From NCBI GenBank assembly GCA_035512595.1, contig DATKDU010000202.1, positions 1-7,013 on the forward strand: DNA of 7,013 nt, read 5' to 3'. The notes under the pieces were generated by a model. That model was not told the origin of the DNA, ran no database searches, and saw only the letters and a list, made by a program, of their open reading frames with translations. Shown here piece after piece: positions 1 through 6,224 of this stretch. Numbering within the stretch: position 1 is the first letter of the stretch; each line of letters opens with the position of its first letter. A program made the position numbers and the translations under genes. The stretch is from DATKDU01 sp035512595. Lineage in GTDB: Bacteria > Planctomycetota > Planctomycetia > Pirellulales > Pirellulaceae.

Positions 1-586
1 CCACGCCAACGACGCCGCCACGGTCGTCGGCAATCACAACTACCTCATGGTGAGCGCCCACGTCGGCCATGACTGCCGCATCGGCAACCACACGATCATC
101 GTCAACAACGCGATGATCGGCGGCCACGTTCACATCCACGATCGGGCCTATGTTTCCGGCGGCGTGGCGATCCACCAGTTCTGCCGCGTCGGGCAGTACG
201 CCATGGTGGGCGGCCTGGCCCGCGTGGTGCAGGATGTGCCGCCGTACGTGATGGTCTCCGGCGGGGGCGAGACCGAGGTGGTCGGCCTCAATCGCATCGG
301 ACTCAAGCGGAACGGCTACTCGGCCGCCGACCTGCTCCAGCTCAAAGCGGCCTATCGCGTTATCTATCGCCAGGGGCTCCGCTGGTGCGAGGTGCTCGAA
401 GTTCTCGAAAGGGACTTCAGCACCGGCCCAGCGGCACTGTTCCTCGAGTTCCTCCAGACCGGCAAGCGAGGCTTCATCCCCGAGCGCCGCATCAGCCGCA
501 AGGCGACGCTCAAGATCGCGCCCGTCGATAGCGACGAGGACGCCGCCGAGAAGCCGGGGAGCAACCGGCGGATTGAAGCGGCGTAG
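1..586 (+). CDS. lpxA: Acyl-ACP--UDP-N-acetylglucosamine O-acyltransferase, 3' part (5' end outside window)
   Basis: This is the C-terminal 194 residues of LpxA, the cytoplasmic enzyme that moves a 3-hydroxyacyl chain from acyl carrier protein to UDP-GlcNAc, the first step of lipid A synthesis. The reading frame is open from position 2, so the gene begins outside the window and the ATG at 47 is internal. Visible family marks are left-handed beta-helix hexapeptide repeats, the SAHVGHDC motif (the second His matches the catalytic His125 of E. coli LpxA), the NNA..GGHV turn, the IHQFCRVG segment and QDVPPYVMVSG. A helical C-terminal domain follows, with GLNRIGLKRNGYS and AAYRVIYRQG. After the usual end (GFIPERR) there is a charged tail of about 30 residues that E. 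coli LpxA lacks. No gene follows on this strand before the convergent neighbour, so lpxA probably closes its operon. Identity is firm; the function of the tail is unknown. Confidence 0.95.
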   Translation, partial: HANDAATVVGNHNYLMVSAHVGHDCRIGNHTIIVNNAMIGGHVHIHDRAYVSGGVAIHQFCRVGQYAMVGGLARVVQDVPPYVMVSGGGETEVVGLNRIGLKRNGYSAADLLQLKAAYRVIYRQGLRWCEVLEVLERDFSTGPAALFLEFLQTGKRGFIPERRISRKATLKIAPVDSDEDAAEKPGSNRRIEAA

Positions 587-592
587 CGGCGC

Positions 593-637
593 TTCCACTG
601 GTTCGCCGGCTCAGGGTGGAATCCACCACGCCGTGGA
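593..637. other. Alternating inverted repeats between convergent genes (possible weak terminator)
   Basis: The 117-nt gap between the convergent stop codons contains alternating complementary blocks: TTCCAC (593-598), GTGGAA (616-621), TCCAC (622-626) and GTGGA (633-637). The core GGTGGAATCCACC (615-627) is a perfect dyad around one A. Neighbouring blocks can pair in more than one way. No T-tract follows on either strand, so it does not have the form of a standard intrinsic terminator. A bidirectional termination role is inferred from position only. Confidence 0.3.
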
Positions 638-703
638 GAAACAGCAGCGCTTCTCAACTTTCCCAAACTGCGCCGGTCAAAATTGCCGCTCCAAAATCAG
701 GCC

Positions 704-1921
704 CTAGCCGCTCACCTTGATTCCCACCTTGTGCCAGCCGTTGAAGTTGTAACCCTTGAAGTTCCATTCCGGCCGCTGGGGCTGCGTTTTTCCCGCCGAG
801 TCGGTCGCAACCACCGCCAGCGTCGGCTTGCCCGGCGCGAGCTTGACCTCCGCCTGCCATAGCGTCCAGCAATCGGGGCGGCTTTCTTCGAAACGGGCCT
901 CCGCGAGCACCTGGTCCCCCTGGCGAATCTCGATCTTCTCGATCCGAGCCCCGCTGTCGCCAGTGGGCAGTGCGTAGCCCGCCAGACGCACCATGCCCGC
1001 CTTCGCTTCCTTCCCAGCGGCCGGCAGACAAAAGGCCGCATTGATTACGAAGGGATAAATCGGCTCCTTGCCGTGGGCTTCCTCGTGGCTGTCGCTTTGG
1101 ACGATTTTGTACGCCTCCGCTACATAATGATTGGGGGACGGGCGGTCGCTGACGACGATCCGTTTGAGCCACTTGATGCTGCGAGCGCCGATGAACCCCG
1201 GCACGACGGTCCGCAATGGTGCGCCGTGCTCCGCCGACAGCGGCTGGCCGTTCATTTGCCAGGCCAGCAGCGCCCCGTTGGAGTTTCCGTCTGCTTTGCG
1301 CATCGCCTTCTCGATAGGGATCGAGCCGCCGAAGGGAGCCTCGCTGCCATCCTTCTCCTTGATCGGATCGGCCCCTTCGAACCAGACGTGCCTGGCCTCC
1401 GGCTTCACGCCGGCCGCCTGGAGCACGTCGGCCAGCCAGGCCCCGCGCCAGCGGGCGTTGCCGATGGCCCCCGCTTCCCACTGCACGCCGCCGACCTTGC
1501 GGTCGGGAAATTCGGTGTTGAACTCGCGGCGGCGATTGCCGGCACAGGTCAACGTCGCCTCAGCCTCGGCAACCTCAAAGCGCTCCTTGATCTGCGCCAG
1601 CGACAGCTTCCCCGGTTTTTCCACCAGCCCCTCGATGCTCAGCGTGCCGGTGCTGGTCTTCAGATCGGGAATCGGCCCGTGGTTGCGGACGTAAAAATGC
1701 TCCAGGGGCGTAAGATGCTGTGCCACCAGCTTGTCAAGCGCCGGCTCGGCATTGAAAGGCTCCTGCGACAGGACGATGAGCCCCTTTTTGTTGGCGGCTG
1801 CTTCCTGGGCAAATGCAGCGGGGAGCCATCCCGCGGTGGCGATGGCGGTGCCGCCGGAAAGAGCGGCTTGCAGCCAGGCGCGCCGAGACCACTCGCGTGA
1901 CACGAAATCGGGCTTGGGCAT
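704..1921 (-). CDS. Sulfite-oxidase-family molybdopterin oxidoreductase, Tat-exported
   Basis: This 405-residue protein belongs to the sulfite oxidase family of molybdenum-cofactor enzymes. An N-terminal Tat signal is visible: SRRAWLQAAL (residues 12-21), a hydrophobic stretch, then cleavage likely after AFA (residue 38). The cofactor domain shows FYVRNHGPIP (76-85), TLTCAGNRR (123-131) with Cys126 as the expected Mo ligand, the block around GAPLRTVVPGFIGARSIKW, and RWRG. The C-terminal Mo-co dimerisation domain includes GYALPTG and ends with the family motif GYNFNGWH. There is no cytochrome b5 domain, unlike animal sulfite oxidase, and no adjacent cytochrome c partner like SorB. The start at 1921 has GGAGG 8 nt upstream. 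An in-frame ATG at 1936 would add MEEAE, but that codon overlaps the ribosome binding site. The gene lies 51 nt after the TPR-CHAT gene, probably in one operon. Electron acceptor and true substrate (sulfite or another oxyanion) cannot be read from the sequence. Confidence 0.92.
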   Translation of the reverse strand: MPKPDFVSREWSRRAWLQAALSGGTAIATAGWLPAAFAQEAAANKKGLIVLSQEPFNAEPALDKLVAQHLTPLEHFYVRNHGPIPDLKTSTGTLSIEGLVEKPGKLSLAQIKERFEVAEAEATLTCAGNRRREFNTEFPDRKVGGVQWEAGAIGNARWRGAWLADVLQAAGVKPEARHVWFEGADPIKEKDGSEAPFGGSIPIEKAMRKADGNSNGALLAWQMNGQPLSAEHGAPLRTVVPGFIGARSIKWLKRIVVSDRPSPNHYVAEAYKIVQSDSHEEAHGKEPIYPFVINAAFCLPAAGKEAKAGMVRLAGYALPTGDSGARIEKIEIRQGDQVLAEARFEESRPDCWTLWQAEVKLAPGKPTLAVVATDSAGKTQPQRPEWNFKGYNFNGWHKVGIKVSG

Positions 1922-1936
1922 TTCTGCTTCCTCCAT
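1922..1936 (-). promoter_or_regulatory. Ribosome binding site deciding the start of the molybdenum enzyme
   Basis: On the minus strand the sequence reads ATGGAGGAAGCAGAAATG. The GGAGG core is 8 nt before the second ATG (ending at 1921), which is good spacing. The first ATG (1936) lies only one base outside that core and has no comparable Shine-Dalgarno of its own. This supports the shorter protein, MPKPDF... Confidence 0.7.
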
Positions 1937-1972
1937 GACGAACGGTTTGGGATTCGTTCAGGGCAAGCCGGT

Positions 1973-4900
1973 TTATGGATCCGGTTTTTCCTCGCCCTTC
2001 GCTTCGCCAGCCACGTTATCTTCCACCTTCGGATCAGACGCGGCACCCAGCGGCGGCTCGCAATCGACCAGCAAATAGCCTGCCCAGAAGAACGGATGGT
2101 CGGCGTGCAGCTCCTTGGCGCCGCTGGTCATCCTCACGCGGGGCTCGAGCGCGGGATCGATGACCCCCGCCTTGGCCAGTTCCAGGCTCCGCTGCCAGGC
2201 GTCCCGAGGGGACGAGTGCGGCAGCTCTTGCACATACTCGCGCATCAGGTCGAGCGACGTCTGGCCGGCGGTTCGCCAGCGGCTGATGAGAATGCTCCGC
2301 GTCCCCCCCGACATCATCCCGCAGATCGTCATAAACATTTCGTCTCCGGTCCCCCCGCGCTTGAGCGCATTTTCCGCGGCGGTATGGAAGCCGGGGAGGA
2401 CGACCGACTCCGGATTGGCCCACGGCAGGGCGAACCAGTCGGACAAACTGCTCCCCGCTTTTCCCTTGTCGGTCTGCATGGGGGCTAAGGAATAAAGCCC
2501 CTTGTCCGCGTCGTCGAGATCACCCAGCACGACCAGACGCTGCACGAGGCTGGCCATCACCGACGACGGCGCCGGCAGCGTTGGCGGCAGGACGGACGTA
2601 CCGTCCACCGTCGTCATCAGCCGCGAAGCGACCTCTCCTGTCACCGACGGGTCGTCGCGAACCCATAACTTGCCGGCAAAAATGGCCGTCCGCCCCAGCG
2701 GTGGGCGGCCCCGCTTGTCCGGGAGCACCAGCGACAGCGTGGGGGAATAACGGACGTTGAGCATCGCGCCGAGATCCGTAGTCCCTTCCTCCTTCGGCAC
2801 TTGCAGCGCCTCAAAGGGGAGGTACCACAGCACATTGTCGGGAACGACGACCAACTCTTTGTATTTGGCCCACTCCTCGGGCCTGGTGTTATTGGCCAGT
2901 TGGGCCAGGAGCTGCGTCGCCGCTTGCTTCCATTTGCTGGAGAGCAGGTCGTCGGCACCCACAGGCTGATTGCGATCGAAGTGCCCCCATTGTTTGAGGA
3001 GCTCAATGACGTCCGACTTCACCTTCGCCGGCGTCGCCAGCTTGAACCAGGCATAATTCTCCCGCGACAAGGCAAACGCGTGAACGTTTCTCGAAGTCGA
3101 GATGTAGACGAGCACCAGCGTCCCCTCGGGGAGCGAACGCTGGATCTCCTTGGTTTCGAGCAAGGGAGGAAAGACGAATTCCGACGCTTGGCGCGCCAGG
3201 GCCATCTGGGAAAGGATCGCTTCCTGCCCCGCACTGGCCGTGGCCAGGGTACCCAGCAGATTCTTCTGGCGGCTCTTGGCGGCGTCCTCCTCGGGAACCA
3301 GCGGCAGCTTGTCGAGCGCGGTCTGCGCTGCTCGCGCCTTTCGCGAAAGCTCGCCGTACTTGGGGAACTTGAGCAGCAGGTCCTGGCGCTGCAGCAGGGC
3401 CGCAGGGTTGAGCGCTCCATCCGGCGCTTCCAGCACCCAGCGGAGAGCGAGCACCCGGCCCCCCAATGGCAAGGTGGCAAAGAACCGGTGCCGGCGAATC
3501 CGGTCGGCGATGGTGAGCGCCTTTTCATACTCTTTCCGCGAGAGGGCGATCTCCAGCCAGTGTTCATACGGCGCTGGATGCGCGTGCGACAGGACCGCCA
3601 GTGTCTCCATCGGCTCGATGACCCAATCCGCGGCAGTCGGCTCGCGGAGGATGTTCGTATACAAGAGGTCGGCAGTCCGTTCGGTGATCCCGGGTGTGCC
3701 GTCTGTCACCAGCTTGTCGATCAGCGCGATCTGAAACAAACGCCGCGATGCGCCTCTTTGAAAGGTCATGGCCGCCGCCAGTGCCGCATTGGCCGGCGTC
3801 TGATTGCCGGCCATGAATTGCACCTTGGCGAATTCGTAGTTGAACCGCGCGCCGAACTGGCTCGTGAGCATGTCGCTGCGGGTCATCGCGCTGCGAGCCT
3901 GGCCGAGAGCAGCGGACGCCCCTGACAGGTCGCCATTGGCCGCCAGAATCTCCCCCAGCGACGTAGACAGCGAGGCTTGCAGCAGCCGGCAGCGTCCCCG
4001 CCCTTGCCGCGACCAGGCGGCGGCAGGGACCAGTGCTGCGGGCGTTCCCTGCCCTCCTTTCACCAGGTGCGCGATCGACGCGTAGCGAAAGGCCTCTTCC
4101 ATCACGTCGAACCGCTCGAAATGTGCGCCGGTGTACGTTGCTTCCAGGAAGAGGGTGATTGCCGCGTCGTATTTTTCCTGCTTGAAAGCCAGCTTGCCCA
4201 GTTCCAGCAGGGCCAGCGAAGTCAGCGAGTGGTCGTACTGCCCGCCCGCCATCAGCGATTTGGTGAATTCCGAAGCCGCTTCGGCGGGCCGGTTGGCGGC
4301 AACATAGGCAGCCCCGAGTTGCAGCTCGATCCAGGACTGCGACCAGTGGTTCGGCGGGCCAGGGCGGCGGAGGCACGCATCGAGGACCTGCGCCGTGATC
4401 GGGTCGTGCTCACTGGCCGGGCCGAGGATCTCCGCCCGCCGCAAGATGGCGACGCTGGTGCAGCGGACGATCTCGGCAATGTAGGCTGGGTAGATCGTCG
4501 GAGGGGCGATGACCCCGCCCTTCATGGCCGCCGCAGCTCCGCCGTCCAGCGACCCTTGGATCAAGTTATAGCGCCCGCCGCGGATGCCGAACTGGCCCAG
4601 CTTGGTGGCCCGCGTGCTCTTACCCCAGGTGATCGTCGTGCGGAAGTTCGATTCCGGCTCAACATTCGGCGGCATTTCGGCCCGCAGCATCCAGTCGCGA
4701 TGGGCCAGGAACAGTTTCACTGCCGAGCTGTACTGGTCGAGCGCCTCGGCCAGGTTTCCTTCCTGGTAGTAGCACTCGCCGATCATCGTGTGGAAGCAGA
4801 TCGAATCGATCCACCGGCCTTCGGTGCTGGCAAAGCCGCCGTGGGCGGCGTCGCGAAAGTACTTGCGGGCGTCCGAGAACCGGCCGTCGTAATACAGGCC

Positions 4901-5020
4901 AAAGCCGCCGAAGTACCCTTCGTGCGGCACGCTCTTGCCGGTTTGGGCCAGGGCTGGCTGAGAACAACCAATCGCGACCAGCGCGGTCAAAACGGCTGCC
5001 CGATAGTGGCGAAACTGCAT
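1973..5020 (-). CDS. Exported TPR protein with C-terminal CHAT-like domain lacking the catalytic His/Cys
   Basis: This is a 1015-residue protein of unknown role. Residues 1-26 form a signal peptide (RHYRAAVLTALVAIG core, likely cleavage after PALA). Cys19 gives only a poor lipobox. Helical TPR-like repeats fill roughly residues 35-380, for example at 75-104 (IGECYYQEGNLAEAL), 230-256 (LGAAYVAANRPAEAA), 269-297 (LGKLAFKQEKYDAAI) and 349-377. A helical region continues to about 620. Residues 630-985 have the layout of a CHAT (caspase-like) domain: GTLVLVYISTSRNVHAFAL, ELVVVPDNVLWYLPFEAL (722-739), YSPTLSLVLP, GGTRSILISRW (905-915) and HPFFWAGYLLV (975-985). Where active CHAT proteases have H-G and S-A-C, this protein has VVLGDLDD (830-837) and VVLPGFHTAA (873-882), so both catalytic residues seem absent. 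An acidic, charged tail ends it. The start at 5020 has GAGGA 8 nt upstream. It is first in the operon with the molybdenum enzyme. Confidence 0.88.
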   Translation of the reverse strand: MQFRHYRAAVLTALVAIGCSQPALAQTGKSVPHEGYFGGFGLYYDGRFSDARKYFRDAAHGGFASTEGRWIDSICFHTMIGECYYQEGNLAEALDQYSSAVKLFLAHRDWMLRAEMPPNVEPESNFRTTITWGKSTRATKLGQFGIRGGRYNLIQGSLDGGAAAAMKGGVIAPPTIYPAYIAEIVRCTSVAILRRAEILGPASEHDPITAQVLDACLRRPGPPNHWSQSWIELQLGAAYVAANRPAEAASEFTKSLMAGGQYDHSLTSLALLELGKLAFKQEKYDAAITLFLEATYTGAHFERFDVMEEAFRYASIAHLVKGGQGTPAALVPAAAWSRQGRGRCRLLQASLSTSLGEILAANGDLSGASAALGQARSAMTRSDMLTSQFGARFNYEFAKVQFMAGNQTPANAALAAAMTFQRGASRRLFQIALIDKLVTDGTPGITERTADLLYTNILREPTAADWVIEPMETLAVLSHAHPAPYEHWLEIALSRKEYEKALTIADRIRRHRFFATLPLGGRVLALRWVLEAPDGALNPAALLQRQDLLLKFPKYGELSRKARAAQTALDKLPLVPEEDAAKSRQKNLLGTLATASAGQEAILSQMALARQASEFVFPPLLETKEIQRSLPEGTLVLVYISTSRNVHAFALSRENYAWFKLATPAKVKSDVIELLKQWGHFDRNQPVGADDLLSSKWKQAATQLLAQLANNTRPEEWAKYKELVVVPDNVLWYLPFEALQVPKEEGTTDLGAMLNVRYSPTLSLVLPDKRGRPPLGRTAIFAGKLWVRDDPSVTGEVASRLMTTVDGTSVLPPTLPAPSSVMASLVQRLVVLGDLDDADKGLYSLAPMQTDKGKAGSSLSDWFALPWANPESVVLPGFHTAAENALKRGGTGDEMFMTICGMMSGGTRSILISRWRTAGQTSLDLMREYVQELPHSSPRDAWQRSLELAKAGVIDPALEPRVRMTSGAKELHADHPFFWAGYLLVDCEPPLGAASDPKVEDNVAGEAKGEEKPDP

Positions 5021-5271
5021 CGCGGCGATCCTCTGTCTAGCGGCCGGTCCCCTGAATGGCCAGACGACCCAGGGCGCATTGTATCCCTCCCGAGGCGGAC
5101 TTTCCCGCCAAGTCGTCGCATCCCTTAGAATAATGGCGGCAAGAGCCCGATGCGAGTCAGGCCGCCGATTGCCGCCGGACGGTGGGCCGACAACTGCCGG
5201 TCACGCCGAATGCACGGGTTGAAGGGATCCGGGCAACGCGATCCATTCACCATGCCGGAGGGGAGTCGCTG
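5021..5271. promoter_or_regulatory. Divergent intergenic region with presumed promoters for both directions
   Basis: The 251-nt space between the divergent starts must drive the TPR-CHAT operon leftward and the small gene pair rightward. On the minus strand TACAAT (complement of 5078-5083), 57 nt before the TPR-CHAT start, resembles a -10 box, but no good -35 lies 17 nt upstream. On the plus strand TAGAAT (5126-5131) resembles a -10 box, again without a clear -35. A small hairpin, GGCGG (5094-5098) with CCGCC (5105-5109), lies between them. Promoter positions are guesses. Confidence 0.3.
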
Positions 5272-5652
5272 ATGGAATTGTCAGGTTACATCGCGATTTT
5301 GACTGGACTGATTGCTGCCCGAATCATTAACGAGCGAGGGTATCGCACGCTATCGGACGAGCAAAAGGTGCGGCTGATGGATGGTTTCTCCGCGCAGCGG
5401 GTCTATGCATTGATCCTGTTGCTCGTATTGATTGGCGGCTATTTTTTCCTCATCAGGGCTGGCATCGATCCAACGCTCCTTTCGGCCGGCTACTTCAGTC
5501 TGCTGGCCGCCTACATCATTGTCCTTGCTGTCTGGAACCACTGGAGGCTGAAGGCGTTGGGAATGCCGGACACCTATCGGCGATTTTTCACGGCTTCACA
5601 GGCGGTTTCAATGCTGGGCGTCGCTTGGTTCTTTTTCACGCTGTTCTACTAA
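5272..5652 (+). CDS. Small integral membrane protein of unknown function
   Basis: This 126-residue protein matches no family I recognise. It has an N-terminal hydrophobic segment (residues 4-19, GYIAILTGLIAARII), a short polar stretch with several charged residues (20-43), and three clearer membrane segments at about 46-62 (ALILLLVLIGGYFFLI), 69-88 (LLSAGYFSLLAAYIIVLAVW) and 110-126 (AVSMLGVAWFFFTLFY). A basic loop (NHWRLKAL, TYRRFF) joins the last two. The ATG at 5272 is preceded by a strong purine-rich site, GGAGGGGAG (5257-5265). An in-frame GTG at 5182 would add 30 non-hydrophobic residues and lacks this support. It is followed 35 nt later by another small gene on the same strand, so the two are probably co-transcribed. 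Its base composition is lower in GC than the operon to its left (30 of 60 bases at 5281-5340, against 43 of 60 at 4321-4380). Confidence 0.85.
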   Translation: MELSGYIAILTGLIAARIINERGYRTLSDEQKVRLMDGFSAQRVYALILLLVLIGGYFFLIRAGIDPTLLSAGYFSLLAAYIIVLAVWNHWRLKALGMPDTYRRFFTASQAVSMLGVAWFFFTLFY

Positions 5653-5687
5653 CCGTAGACTATTCGGCATCGCAGGATCGCGCAGCT

Positions 5688-6062
5688 ATGTCACACCGAC
5701 TCTGTCCCCCCGAAGGTCGCCATTTTCTCGAGCCAGAGGAGGTGGTCCACCGCCTCCGCGAGGAGTTTGCATTCTGCGACGCCGACGCGGAGCAAGGGGC
5801 GGACGATGTTGGCGACATGATTGCGAAACTGATTGAGTTGAAAGCGCCACAGGCAATCATCGATGCGGCGGTTGCTGGTCGGGAGCGATCCTATTCGGTA
5901 ACCGTAGCTGATGACATGGCGTCGGAAGATTTCTTGAGTTTCATTGTTCGGCCGGGGGAAGGCCCGCTCATCGGCTACCAATCCCGTCAACATGAAGCAG
6001 CGGTTCGGCCGCTGCTTGACCGTTGTGCCCGCGCTCTGAATTACGAAATCCTTTTAGTGTAG
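5688..6062 (+). CDS. Hypothetical protein, small, soluble, acidic
   Basis: This 124-residue protein is not one I can assign to a family. It has no signal peptide or membrane segment. Its N-terminal half is acidic and helical (EPEEVVHRLREEFAFCDADA at 15-34, then GADDVGDMIAKLIELKAP). A middle part, SYSVTVADD (68-76), looks like a beta strand, followed by FLSFIVRPGEGPLIGY (82-97) and a C-terminal helix ending in LNYEILLV. This suggests a small alpha/beta fold, which is inference. The ATG at 5688 is chosen because the upstream in-frame TTG (5625) lies inside the preceding coding region; AGGA at 5674-5677 is a modest ribosome binding site. It sits 35 nt after the membrane protein gene and shares its lower GC content, so the pair probably forms one transcript. 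A terminator-like structure begins 26 nt after its stop codon. Confidence 0.8.
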   Translation: MSHRLCPPEGRHFLEPEEVVHRLREEFAFCDADAEQGADDVGDMIAKLIELKAPQAIIDAAVAGRERSYSVTVADDMASEDFLSFIVRPGEGPLIGYQSRQHEAAVRPLLDRCARALNYEILLV

Positions 6063-6088
6063 GCATCACTCAGGGGAGCGTGGTGACT

Positions 6089-6173
6089 TCGCGACCCCGC
6101 CGTAAACGGCGGGCCGAAAAGGCAAACAGCCGTAAACGGCCGTTGGCAGAGGCCGGTCGCGAGACTTTTTCTT
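6089..6173 (+). terminator. Branched stem structure followed by a T-tract
   Basis: An outer stem TCGCGACC (6089-6096) pairs perfectly with GGTCGCGA (6155-6162). A run of TTTTTCTT (6166-6173) follows three bases later. Inside are two copies of the 12-mer GCCGTAAACGGC (6099-6110 and 6129-6140), each a small hairpin with a TAAA loop. The first extends to a 7-bp stem, CCCGCCG with CGGCGGG (6096-6113), which competes with one base pair of the outer stem. Position after the stop codon of the small gene pair and the T-tract suggest an intrinsic terminator. The internal duplication is more than a terminator needs. Confidence 0.5.
6099..6140. repeat. Direct repeat of a self-complementary 12-mer, 30 nt apart
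   Basis: GCCGTAAACGGC occurs at 6099-6110 and again at 6129-6140, a shift of exactly 30 bases. The second copy runs into AACGGCCGTT (6135-6144), a perfect 10-bp palindrome. The copies lie inside the branched structure described for 6089-6173. This could be a dispersed extragenic repeat or part of a functional RNA fold; one window cannot tell. Confidence 0.6.
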
Positions 6174-6180
6174 GACGGGT

Positions 6181-6224
6181 GTGGACTATTTGTCCACTTG
6201 TTCGTATCATGTCTAGTGGACATG
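6181..6224. promoter_or_regulatory. Two perfect dyads of identical geometry, candidate operator pair
   Basis: GTGGAC-tattt-GTCCAC (6181-6197) and CATGTC-tagtg-GACATG (6208-6224) each have 6-bp arms and a 5-nt centre, with centres 27 bases apart. TGGAC or its complement GTCCA occurs three times across the pair. A TTGACG sequence (6172-6177) stands just before them and TATCAT (6205-6210) between them, but these are 27 nt apart, too far for an ordinary promoter. The arrangement resembles paired repressor sites. No regulator gene and no clear target gene are visible nearby. Confidence 0.35.

Noticed and set aside
654..1481. 275-codon minus-strand frame overlapping the molybdenum enzyme gene in another frame
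   Set aside because: It is an out-of-frame translation of the same strand, rich in Arg and Gly, with no recognisable motif.
1073..1900. 275-codon open frame on the + strand opposite the molybdenum enzyme
   Set aside because: The opposite strand carries the conserved sulfite oxidase motifs; this frame is a composition artefact.
2801..5128. Long open frames on the + strand opposite the TPR-CHAT gene (about 2801-3925 and 3977-5128)
   Set aside because: They are antisense to a well-supported gene in GC-rich DNA, where stop codons are rare. Their translations are rich in Arg and Gly, show no domain motifs and have no good ribosome binding sites.
5691..5993. 100-codon minus-strand ORF opposite the small acidic protein gene
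   Set aside because: The + strand frame is in operon position, longer and better placed; the antisense frame has no supporting signal.
6172..6210. Promoter formed by TTGACG and TATCAT
   Set aside because: The spacing is 27 nt instead of about 17, and no downstream gene starts close by.
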